This document shows positions 34,720 to 42,411 of a stretch of 64,000 bases of DNA, piece by piece. Within the stretch, counting starts at the first letter, position 1, and each line of letters opens with the position of its first letter. The notes under the pieces were generated by a model. That model was given only the letters and a program-made list of their open reading frames with translations. It made no database searches and was not told where the DNA came from. The stretch is from Streptomyces sp. 35G-GA-8 (GTDB lineage Bacteria; Actinomycetota; Actinomycetes; Streptomycetales; Streptomycetaceae): positions 62,001-126,000 of the forward strand of contig NZ_JAMHJQ010000010.1 of assembly GCF_023534745.1 (NCBI RefSeq). The letters are read 5' to 3'. A program made the position numbers and the translations under genes.

Positions 34720-36348
34720 ATGGCTCCTGCGAGTGCCCGCGCCGACGGGCCGAGCGTGGCCGAGGCGGTCTTCGCGGTACTGCGCGCCTTCGATGTCACA
34801 CGGGTGTTCGGCAATCCGGGCTCCACCGAGATGCATATGTACCTGCACTGGCCCGACGATCTGGAGTACATCCTGGCGCTCCAGGAGGGCAGCGTGGTGG
34901 CGATGGCCGACGGCCTGGCGCAGCGCACAGGGCGGGCCGGGGTCGCGGTCGTGCATTCAGCGGCCGGTGTGGGCAACGCGCTGTCCAGTGTGATCGCCGC
35001 GTGGCGGAACCAGAGCCCGCTGGTGCTGATGGCCGGACAGCAGACCCGGGCCATGCTGCCGACCGAGCCGTACCTGTCCGCGCTTGATGCGGACCAGTTT
35101 CCCCGCCCGTATGTGAAGTGGGCTGTCCAGCCCGCCCGTGCCGCCGATGTCCCCGGTGCCGTCGCCCGTGCCCTGTTGACCGCGCTCACCCCGCCGTGCG
35201 GGCCGGTGTTCATCTCCGTCCCCGAGGACGACTGGTCCGAGCCGGCCACGCCGGTGCCGCCCCACACGGTCGTCCCGGCGCTGGGCGCCGACCCCGCCGC
35301 CATCACCCGCTTCGCCAGCCTCCTCGCCGGCGCCCGGCATCCGGTCCTGGTTCTGGGCCCCGCGGTGGACGGCGATGGCGCCGCCCTCGACGCGGTACGG
35401 CTGGCCGAGCGCCTCGGCGCCGCCGTCTACGGTGCCCCTTGGAGCTCTCGGGCCAGCTTCCCCGAACGTCATCCCCTCTTTCAGGGCTACCTCACCGCGA
35501 CCCGCGAGGAAGTGGTCCAGCGTCTCGACGGGCACGACGTCGTCCTCGTCATCGGCGCCCAGGTTTTCACCTACCACGTCCACACCGAGGGCCGCTTCCT
35601 GCCCGCCGGCGCCCAGTGCCTGCACCTGACCGACAATCCCGTGCACGCGTTTTCCGCCCCGGTCGGCGAAAGCCTGATCTGCTCCGCCCGCATCGGAATC
35701 CAGGCCCTCCTCGACCAGCTGCCCGACCAACTTGCCCAGCGCACACCTCTCAGCGCGCCGCCGCGCCCCGAGCCCGCCCCTCTGGCCACACCGCTTGAGG
35801 CGTCCGCAGTCCTGCACCTGCTGCGCGAGCTGGTGCCGGACGCCAGCCCGGTGTTCGAGGAGGCCCCCTCCTACCGGCAGGAGATCCGCGCCCACTTCCC
35901 GATGGAAGCCGGCCAGTTCCACAACGCGTTCAGCGGGGGCCTGGGCTGGGCTCTGCCCGCCGCCGTAGGCGCCGCTCTGTCCGACCCCGACCGTCGCACG
36001 CTGTGTCTCATCGGCGACGGCTCCCTCATGTACTCCGTCCAGGCCTTGTGGACCGCCGCCCGCCACCGGCTGCCCCTCACCGTCGTCGTCCTCAACAACA
36101 GCGAGTACGGCGCGATGAAGGAGTTCACCACCCTCTTCGGCATTGACGCCTTCCCGCCGCCGATCCAGTCCGCCCTCGACCTGCCCGCCCTCGACCTGGT
36201 GGCCCTCGCCACCAGCCTCGGCGCCACCGCGACCCGCGCCGACGACCCGCACCGCCTGGCCGACACCCTCACCGCTGCTCTCGCCGCCCCCGGCCCCACT
36301 CTCGTCGACGTCCCCGTACAGGCACTGCGCGGCACCGGCCCTCTGTGA
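34720..36348 (+). CDS. mdlC: Benzoylformate decarboxylase-like ThDP enzyme
   Basis: 542 residues from ATG 34720, with AGAGAGG upstream. Thiamine-diphosphate fold in three parts. The residues known from Pseudomonas putida benzoylformate decarboxylase (Ser26, Glu47, His70) appear at a constant offset of nine: Ser35 in 'GNPGSTE', Glu56 in 'LQEGSVVAMADGLAQ', His79 in 'VVHSAAGVGNAL'. A 'FTYHVHTEG' segment lies near the expected His281. The ThDP motif is 'GDGSLMYSVQALWTAARHRLPLTVVVLNN'. It should decarboxylate an aromatic 2-oxo acid to an aldehyde. It sits alone between IS relics. Confidence 0.85.
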   Translation: MAPASARADGPSVAEAVFAVLRAFDVTRVFGNPGSTEMHMYLHWPDDLEYILALQEGSVVAMADGLAQRTGRAGVAVVHSAAGVGNALSSVIAAWRNQSPLVLMAGQQTRAMLPTEPYLSALDADQFPRPYVKWAVQPARAADVPGAVARALLTALTPPCGPVFISVPEDDWSEPATPVPPHTVVPALGADPAAITRFASLLAGARHPVLVLGPAVDGDGAALDAVRLAERLGAAVYGAPWSSRASFPERHPLFQGYLTATREEVVQRLDGHDVVLVIGAQVFTYHVHTEGRFLPAGAQCLHLTDNPVHAFSAPVGESLICSARIGIQALLDQLPDQLAQRTPLSAPPRPEPAPLATPLEASAVLHLLRELVPDASPVFEEAPSYRQEIRAHFPMEAGQFHNAFSGGLGWALPAAVGAALSDPDRRTLCLIGDGSLMYSVQALWTAARHRLPLTVVVLNNSEYGAMKEFTTLFGIDAFPPPIQSALDLPALDLVALATSLGATATRADDPHRLADTLTAALAAPGPTLVDVPVQALRGTGPL

Positions 36349-36547
36349 CCCCTTCCGATAGCCATGGCGGTTCCTGGCCGCTAGGGCCGGGCCGGCAGCG
36401 GACACTGCTGAGACTCCCGTGGAACCGGGTGCGAGAACGTGGATCGTCTGTACTGCCGCACCCGGGACCACCTGGTTGGCGTGGTTGATCACCTTCGGGG
36501 CGCTCCAGCGGAGCTTCGTACCGTAGGCGGGTGCGGCGGAGACGATG

Positions 36548-37396
36548 TGTCAAGTGCTGTGCCCTCATAGGTTCGCCGGGTTGGTAGTTGTGGCGGTTGG
36601 ATGGGCGGTGGCGTCCGATCCGACCGCTGGAGGCGCGGTGGCCGAGCCTGTCCGTGTGCGCGGACTGACCGACCAGGAGGGGCAGAAGCTGCAGCAGATC
36701 GTGCGCCGGAGCTGCACCAGCACGGTGCGATACCGGCGCACGATGATGCTGCTGGCCCTCGCTGGTCGTTGCGCAAGCTCGTCGCCTACCTGCGCAAAGT
36801 CCACGGCCGGATGATCCTCATCGGCCGCGAGACGTTACGCTGCCTGCTCACCCGCCGTGGCATTACATTCCAGCGCACCAAGGCCTGGAAAGAATCCCCG
36901 GGCCCGACCGCGAGGCGAAGCTGGACCGGATCGAGGAAGTCCTCCACCGCTTCCCCGACCGGGTCTTCGCTTTCGACGAGTTCAGCCCGCTCGGGATCAG
37001 ACCCACCGCGGGCTCGGGCTGGGCCGCACTCAAACGCCCGACCGGCTGCCCGCTGCTCACCACCGCACCCACGGCGTGCACTCCTTCCACGGCCGCTACT
37101 CGGTCGGCGACGACCGCTTGTGGGGCGTCAACCGCCGCAGAAAGGGAGCCGTGAACACGCCGGCCGCGCTGAGGTCGATCCGCGCCGCCCGACCCGACAG
37201 CGCCCCGATCTACGTCATCCTGGACAACCTGTCCGCCCACAAAGGCGCCGACATCCGACAAAGGGCGAAGAAGCACAACGTCGAGCTGTGTTTCACCCCG
37301 ACTTATGCCTCGTGGGCGAACCCCGTCGAGGCGCACTTCGGGCCGCTGCGGCGGTTAAGCATCGCCAACTCGAACTACCCCAACCACACGGTTTAG
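36548..37396 (+). pseudogene. IS630-family element relic, copy 1
   Basis: A left end resembling 'CATAGGTTCGCCGGGTTG' (from about 36575) precedes a broken transposase from GTG 36638: 'VRVRGLTDQEGQKLQQIVRRS', 'RYRRTMMLLA', then deleted and frameshifted, and finally an intact catalytic C-terminus 'IYVILDNLSAHKGADIRQRAKKHNVELCFTPTYASWANPVEAHFGPLRR'. The DDE motif end is preserved, but frame breaks make it inactive. Oriented left to right. Confidence 0.8.
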
Positions 37397-37432
37397 GGTC
37401 TCCGCTGGGTCCGGGGGCGTCCTCGGCCGGCG

Positions 37433-38461
37433 TCAGTGTCGGGCCAACCGGTGCAAGGCGTCGAGTACGGGCGGCGCGAGCGTGTTCGGGTGGTCGGGGT
37501 CGTGCATGAGATGGTCCACTGCCGGCAGTGTCACTCGGCCCGGTCCACCGGCATGCGCGTGACGCAGGGCGGTCGTCAGGGCGTTCGTTGTGGCACAAGG
37601 GACCTGGGCGTCGTTCGTGCCGCACGTCAGCAGCACCGTGGTTCCCGGCCGGAGTGCGGCGGCGGTGTCCGGTGGGTAGACGGCGTCATCGCTTTCCACG
37701 AACCGGGCGTTGGGGCCTTGGAATGCCTCGAAGAGCTGGGCGATCGCGGTGGGCAGGTCGGTGGTGTCGACCGGTCGGCGTTCGCGCAGGGAGGTGACGG
37801 CGGCATCGATGGCCGCGTTGACGGTGCGTTGCTGCTCCGGAGTGAACTGGCCCTGTCGGGTTGCTTCGGCGATCTGAGCTTTGAGTTGGAGCGCGACCAG
37901 GTCCAGCATGCGGATCGCCTGGGGTTGCAGCAGCGCCAGGCCGACAGGGCGCGGGCGGACGGTGCCGCCGAGCACCAGGCCCGTCATCGCGCCCTCGCTG
38001 TGTCCGACGAGCAGCAGTTCGTGCGGGTCGGTCTCCGGTTGATCGCGCAACGACTCGTAGGCAGCCCGTGCCTGGCGGACGAATGCTGGGTAGTCGAGTT
38101 CTTCCGGGTGGTCCCGGTAGGCGCCGAGTCCGGTGCGGCCGGTGCCGTACTTGTCGAACCGCAGCGTGGCGATTCCCTCCCCGTCGAGCGCGTCGGCCAG
38201 CTGTGCCAGGGTGTCCGGTGAGGACACGGGCGGTTGGTTGCCGTCGCGGTCGGTGGGTCCGCTGCCTGGCAGCAGCAGTGCCGCCCGCAGCCGTTGCCCG
38301 GCACGATGTTCGGGAACATGCAGGGTGCCGTACGCGGTCGTACCGTCGGCCGTGAAGACGACCTCGCGGTCGGCGGCAGGCACGAGCCCGGGTGTTGCCT
38401 CGGCCGGAGCGGCGGTGACGGCGGCCAGTGCCATCACAGCTGCTGCCAAGTGGCGAAACAT
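37433..38461 (-). CDS. Secreted alpha/beta hydrolase
   Basis: 342 residues. N-terminal signal peptide (MFRHLAAAVMALAAVTAAPAEA). Then 'LRAALLLPGSGPTDRDGNQP' (oxyanion region), 'EGIATLRFDKYGTGRTG', nucleophile elbow 'LLVGHSEGAMTG', late 'LLTCGTNDAQVPCATTNAL' and 'LPAVDHLMH' with the catalytic His. This is the YfcH/PET-esterase-like serine hydrolase group, exported. It forms a same-strand run with the PH-like and TetR genes and stands between two inverted IS630 fragments. Confidence 0.85.
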   Translation of the reverse strand: MFRHLAAAVMALAAVTAAPAEATPGLVPAADREVVFTADGTTAYGTLHVPEHRAGQRLRAALLLPGSGPTDRDGNQPPVSSPDTLAQLADALDGEGIATLRFDKYGTGRTGLGAYRDHPEELDYPAFVRQARAAYESLRDQPETDPHELLLVGHSEGAMTGLVLGGTVRPRPVGLALLQPQAIRMLDLVALQLKAQIAEATRQGQFTPEQQRTVNAAIDAAVTSLRERRPVDTTDLPTAIAQLFEAFQGPNARFVESDDAVYPPDTAAALRPGTTVLLTCGTNDAQVPCATTNALTTALRHAHAGGPGRVTLPAVDHLMHDPDHPNTLAPPVLDALHRLARH

Positions 38462-38475
38462 CGGCTTACCTCTCT

Positions 38476-38826
38476 TTATGCAAGGGCATTTTCAACCAGG
38501 GCGACAGCCGCGCGGGGGTCGTCGACCTGGAGCACCAGGCGTGCGTACCGCTCGTCGGCGAGTTCGACCACGACAGCCTTTGACGGATCCCTGACATCCC
38601 AGAAGACCTTCTCGCCATCCTGATGGAATGTGCCAGCGGTGATCACGCCGGGTACGTGGGAGCCCGGCGCGCGGATTCCCTTGGGGTCGGTGGCGATACC
38701 GGGGTCGGCGGTCGCGCCACGGACGTTGGCCAGTGGGATGGTCAGGCTGCCTTTGAAGGACCAGAGCTTGTCGAGACCCTCGATCACGACGACGAGGTCG
38801 TCGCCGTCGATACGTATCAGTGCCAT
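38476..38826 (-). CDS. Small PH-like hypothetical protein
   Basis: 116 residues. Beta-rich: 'MALIRIDGDDLVVVIEGLDKLWSFKGSLTIPLANVRGATADP', 'GIRAPGSHVPGVITAGTFHQDGEKVFWDVRDPSKAVVVELADERYARLVLQVDDPRAAV'. The pattern suggests a bacterial pleckstrin-homology-like fold, as in many actinobacterial proteins without known function. It lies 14 bp from the secreted hydrolase and 13 bp from the TetR gene, on the same strand, so the three are cotranscribed. Confidence 0.75.
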   Translation of the reverse strand: MALIRIDGDDLVVVIEGLDKLWSFKGSLTIPLANVRGATADPGIATDPKGIRAPGSHVPGVITAGTFHQDGEKVFWDVRDPSKAVVVELADERYARLVLQVDDPRAAVALVENALA

Positions 38827-38839
38827 TTCGGTTTCCGTT

Positions 38840-39340
38840 TCAGGCGAATGGGTCGAGGTGTTGGATCAGCGCGGTGGTGGCGTTGTCGGGGTTGCCACGC
38901 AGGAGAATGCCCAGCGCGGCGGCGGTGAGGGCGGCGGCCAGGTCGGCGGGAACGCCGAGGGCGTCGGCGATCGCCTGGTCGACGGCGGCCAATACGGCCT
39001 TCACCTCGGAGGCGACCTCCTTGTCGACCGGTGCGCGTTCGATCGTCGCGAGTAGGAGCAGACGGAGGTCGGCCGTGGTGACGAGTCGCAGCGCGGCCGC
39101 GGCATCCGATGCGCCGGCGAGGGCGTCGAGCAAAGGACGGACGTCGTCGGTGAGGTGGCGGCGCAGAGCGATCAGATAGAGGCCGCGCTTACTGCCGAAC
39201 GTTTTGTACAGGCTGTTGCGGTGCACGCCGAGGTGACTGACGAGATCGTCAACTGACACGCCGTCATAGGCGCGTCCGCCGAACAGATCCACGGCGGCAC
39301 GCACCGCCTCGTCCTCGTCGAATGCTCTTGGCCTGCCCAT
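38840..39340 (-). CDS. TetR family transcriptional regulator
   Basis: 166 residues from ATG 39340; GTG 39346 also possible. 'GRPRAFDEDEAVRAAVDLFGGRAYDGVSVDDLVSHLGVHRNSLYKTFGSKRGLYLIAL' is a complete TetR helix-turn-helix. The C-terminal domain is small (TetR_C, about 100 residues). A perfect GAACGATCGTTC palindrome lies 38 bp upstream, consistent with self-repression of the whole regulator/PH-like/hydrolase operon. Confidence 0.88.
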   Translation of the reverse strand: MGRPRAFDEDEAVRAAVDLFGGRAYDGVSVDDLVSHLGVHRNSLYKTFGSKRGLYLIALRRHLTDDVRPLLDALAGASDAAAALRLVTTADLRLLLLATIERAPVDKEVASEVKAVLAAVDQAIADALGVPADLAAALTAAALGILLRGNPDNATTALIQHLDPFA

Positions 39341-39377
39341 GGCCACTAGAGTAGACAGTTAAGGAACGATCAGTCAA

Positions 39378-39389
39378 GAACGATCGTTC
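39378..39389. promoter_or_regulatory. TetR operator
   Basis: GAACGATCGTTC, a perfect palindrome within AAGAACGATCGTTCCTT. A related half (AAGGAACGATC) lies at 39361-39371. It is placed in the promoter of the TetR-led operon. Confidence 0.65.
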
Positions 39390-39539
39390 CTTAATCTCCC
39401 ATCCCCTTCGAGGCGCGCCAAGCCGCCTGCGGGAACTCTTCCTTGTTCGATTGCTTGCTTCCTTTGCGGGGTTTGAAGATCTGGCGGCAGACGTTGCGTT
39501 TGAGACATCGCTGGGCATCGCGAAAGCTCTTGCGAGGCG

Positions 39540-39727
39540 GGGACCGCCGAGGCCGGCAGCATCGGCGCCCGCCGATAGTGCGGCGAGCCGGTGCTGCCCC
39601 GGCGCACGATCTGCTGCGGCTTCTGCCACCCCTGGTCGGTCGGTCTGAGCACACCGACAGGTCGGCCACCGCACATCCAACCGTCACGCCCATCCCAACC
39701 CGGCGAACCTATGTGGTCAGGGCACTA
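39540..39727 (-). pseudogene. IS630-family element relic, copy 2 (inverted)
   Basis: On the minus strand an end with 'CATAGGTTCGCCGGGTTG' is followed by the first ~45 codons of the same transposase (for example 'QQIVRRGSTGSPHYRRAPML' in a shifted frame). It is homologous to copy 1 but opposite in orientation, so both left ends point outward. The sequence after about 39540 is unrelated and unidentified ('CLKRNVCRQIFKPRKG'). Confidence 0.7.
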
Positions 39728-40021
39728 GCTGCCCGGTCCGGAACGAACTTCACGGCCTGGTATGCGCGGCGAGTTCGGGTACAACGACGGCGATGATGCC
39801 GTCAGCAGGCGAGAACATCGTTGCCGGCGGCCTGTACGGCCCAGCCCCGATCGGCCATCGTCGCGGTAACGGCATCCCGAGCTGCATCGTGGCCCGCGGG
39901 GCCACCCGGGCCAAATCGATGACCATCAAGACGGATGCGGTCAGTGGGTTCTGACACGTGATCACGGGGCTGCGGGGTCGGGATGTAAGGTGGTGTCGCT
40001 TCATCTGCAGTGTGACTGTCG
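39728..40021. other. Gap without recognised gene
   Basis: Open frames exist on the minus strand (for example 'PRATMQLGMPLPRRWPIGAGPY') but none is recognised. Possible relics only. Confidence 0.4.
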
Positions 40022-40522
40022 GTGGCTCAGGTATCGAAGCAGCACTATGGGGTGTTCGTGGCGGGGAAACGTACAGAGTTTGTGGATCTGCCGGTCTCGT
40101 TCGAACGGCCACTGCGACTGTTTGCCTACATCATCGGCCACAGCCAGGTCCTGTTCCGCGGCGAGCAGGACCTTGATGCCGGGCTGCCCACCACGGTCGA
40201 ACTCCTCTTCAAGGATGTTGGCGCGCTCTCGGTACGCGATCACTACCGACGGCTGACCATTCGACTCGCCTCCCAGACGGAAGAAGAGCAGCTTCGGGTC
40301 GCAGACCCTCGTCGCTGGCACGACTGGCGTGCGTTCGTCCTAGAGACCGAGTCCGGCAGCAACGGTCACGTGGTGGCCGGCGCGATGTACTGGGCGGAGA
40401 GTCCCGTGCCCATGGGGTACAGCAGCTTCCTGATCCCTGACCACGATCTTCCGCAGTTTCGCCCCAGCCGGTCACTGCCGTCTGAACCAGCCACCGTCTA
40501 TGCCCCGTTCCCACGGCACTGA
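40022..40522 (+). CDS. Hypothetical protein
   Basis: 166 residues from GTG 40022. Reads 'VSKQHYGVFVAGKRTEFVDLPVSFERPLRLFAYIIGHSQVLFRGEQDLDAGLPTTVELLFKDVGALSVRDHYRRLTIRLAS', then 'VADPRRWHDWRAFVLETESGSNGHVVAGAMYWAESP'. Soluble, mixed alpha/beta; no known motif. Codon use and length suggest a real gene, but it stands alone among IS fragments and could be a truncated one. Confidence 0.5.
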   Translation: MAQVSKQHYGVFVAGKRTEFVDLPVSFERPLRLFAYIIGHSQVLFRGEQDLDAGLPTTVELLFKDVGALSVRDHYRRLTIRLASQTEEEQLRVADPRRWHDWRAFVLETESGSNGHVVAGAMYWAESPVPMGYSSFLIPDHDLPQFRPSRSLPSEPATVYAPFPRH

Positions 40523-40659
40523 GCCGGCACCAAATAACTGATCTTGTAGTGGACCGACCAGGCCGCTCGATCCGCCTGGTGGGTGGCGCCTCATGCATCG
40601 CAGAGCCCTTGTGGCCCTGTGGTCCGTGCCTGCGCGGCCCGAGCTTCGGCGGCTGCCCC

Positions 40660-40900
40660 TGGCTACCCCTTACCAGCCGTTGAGTCATGGCCGCTGGCGG
40701 CCGTGAGGGCGACGGCCGGCAGGAGTCCGAGCGAATCGTGACGATGTGGCGCTTTCGCCCGATCATCTTCTTGGCCGGGTCGATGCCTCGGCTGAAGTGG
40801 GACGCTGACGGAGGTTTTGATGCGAAGCAGCCGCCCGGCTGCACGGCATCCCGATCCGTGGTCCGTGCCATGTGCCCGGCTCGACGAGAACCCGATCGTG
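40660..40900 (-). pseudogene. IS5-family transposase relic (second type)
   Basis: Minus-strand frames read 'IKTSVSVPL', 'SRGIDPAKKMIGRKRHIVT' and, after a 1-bp shift, 'DSLGLLPAVALTAASGHDS'. Together they form the central block of an IS5-type transposase (usual form KTS.SVPL..GIDAGKKI.GRKRHIVTDTLGLLLAV). The flanks are lost. Confidence 0.75.
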
Positions 40901-41008
40901 GCGGGAAGCGCCACTGCGGCGCGCGGGATTCGCGGCGTACGGGAGCCTGGTTGTGTATCAGCCGGATGCCGGGCCGCGTGGTGTGGCCCGGCATCCGGTG
41001 TTGTGCGG

Positions 41009-42250
41009 TCAGTCCAGGGGCCGGGGGGTAGGGGCGGCGGGTGCCTTGCCGGTGACGGTGAAGTTGTCGGCGTGCTGGAAGGTGAAGCGCTCCCAGCCTC
41101 CGGTGACGGTGGTGGAGCGGGCGCGCAGCAGGTCGGCGTCGGAGCCGGTGTAGTTGTGCTCCACGGCGACGAACTTGCCGTTGACCTTGGCCTTCAGGGC
41201 GTAGTTCTGGCCGCCCTGCGGTACGAGGGTGTACTGCTCCCAGCCGGCGGGCGTGGCCGTACCACGGGCGCGGAGCATGCCCTCGTAGTCGCCGGTCATG
41301 GAGTTCTCTGTGGTGACCCACAGGTTGTTCGCTTCGGCGCGCAGCGAGACCGTCTGGCCGCCGTCGCGAGTGTGCAGGGTGTACTGCTCCCAGCCGTACG
41401 GGGTGGTGGCCCGGGCGCGGAGCTTGCCCTGCTGGTTGCCTGTCTCGTTGATCTCGGGGGTGACGTAGTTGTCGTTGACGTGCGCCTTGAGGGTCCAGCG
41501 GGCGACGTGGGTGCCGATCCAGTCGGTGACGTCGTCCAGCCGTGTACTGATGGCGCCGGTGTCGGTGACCGACTCGTCGGTGCCGAGGCAGCCGGCCTGC
41601 CAGGAGCGGCTGCTGAGGGCGACCAGCTCGACGCCGTTCGCGGTGTCGCGCAGTGCGGGGCCGCCGGTGTCACCCTGGCAGACGGCGGCGCCGTCGTTGC
41701 CGGTGGTGGTGACCTGGCCGGCGTTGACGGCATTCACGGTGAACGTGCCGGTGTGCAGCTTGTCGGGCACCCAGGTGTCGGCGGTGCGGCCGTATCCGGC
41801 CACGGTGAGCTGCTCGTCGGCGGCGGCCGGGGTGGCTGCCAGGCGGGCGGGGGTGTTGCCGACCGAGGCGGAGAGCCGGGCGAGTACCAGATCGCGGTCG
41901 GGGTGCGGGACGAGCTCGACGATGTCGCGGACCGCGCCGGCGGTGCCGGTCAGATCGGTGCGGCCGATGGTGGCCTTGGTGGCCGACGCGGGCGCCCCGG
42001 CCGGGATGTCGAGGCTGACGTTCGGGTCCGCGGCGAAGCAGCTGGCGGCGGTGAGCACCCAGCGGGACTCGACGAGTACGCCGGAGCAGGCGCGGTGGGA
42101 GTCGCCGATGTCCAGCTTGGCGGTGAAGGCATAGGCGCCGTCCGCGGCCTGCGCGCCCGAGACGGCATTGGCCGGAGCGGAGACGGCCAGTGGGATGGCG
42201 AGCATGCCGGCGGCCAGGGCGGCCAGCGTGGAGCGGTTGGGTCTGGGCAT
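41009..42250 (-). CDS. Secreted trypsin-fold pseudoprotease with fascin-like beta-trefoil
   Basis: 413 residues from ATG 42250, with AAGGGATT upstream. Signal peptide 1-29. Residues 30-250 have the S1 fold, but the catalytic His site reads 'WVLTAASCFA' (Ser70), and the nucleophile site 'CQGDTGGPA' has Thr195; the Asp120 site (DRDLVLARL) is kept. Proteolysis is therefore unlikely. Residues ~251-395 hold three ~45-residue repeats ending WEQYTL, WEQYTL and WERFTF, a fascin-type beta-trefoil likely to bind carbohydrate or actin-like ligands. Neighbour of a second S1-like protein with a different C-terminus. Confidence 0.87.
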   Translation of the reverse strand: MPRPNRSTLAALAAGMLAIPLAVSAPANAVSGAQAADGAYAFTAKLDIGDSHRACSGVLVESRWVLTAASCFAADPNVSLDIPAGAPASATKATIGRTDLTGTAGAVRDIVELVPHPDRDLVLARLSASVGNTPARLAATPAAADEQLTVAGYGRTADTWVPDKLHTGTFTVNAVNAGQVTTTGNDGAAVCQGDTGGPALRDTANGVELVALSSRSWQAGCLGTDESVTDTGAISTRLDDVTDWIGTHVARWTLKAHVNDNYVTPEINETGNQQGKLRARATTPYGWEQYTLHTRDGGQTVSLRAEANNLWVTTENSMTGDYEGMLRARGTATPAGWEQYTLVPQGGQNYALKAKVNGKFVAVEHNYTGSDADLLRARSTTVTGGWERFTFQHADNFTVTGKAPAAPTPRPLD

Positions 42251-42411
42251 GGAAATCCCTTTGCTGTTCGGAACGTGGCGGGCCGAGGGCGGTGTGCGGG
42301 CGCTACGTGGTGGTCTTCCCTCGTGCCCGCACCAACGCCCTGAGGGACCCCGGAGGCGAGGGGGTGGCCCCGGAGGGAAAGGTCCGCTCCGGGGCACCTA
42401 CGTCGTGCGTA

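Noticed and set aside
39377-39540. IS110-type transposase end
   Set aside because: 'CLKRNVCRQIFKPRKG' is only loosely similar and too short to call.
41009-42250. Active trypsin-like protease
   Set aside because: His and Ser of the triad are both replaced, so peptidase activity is not supported.
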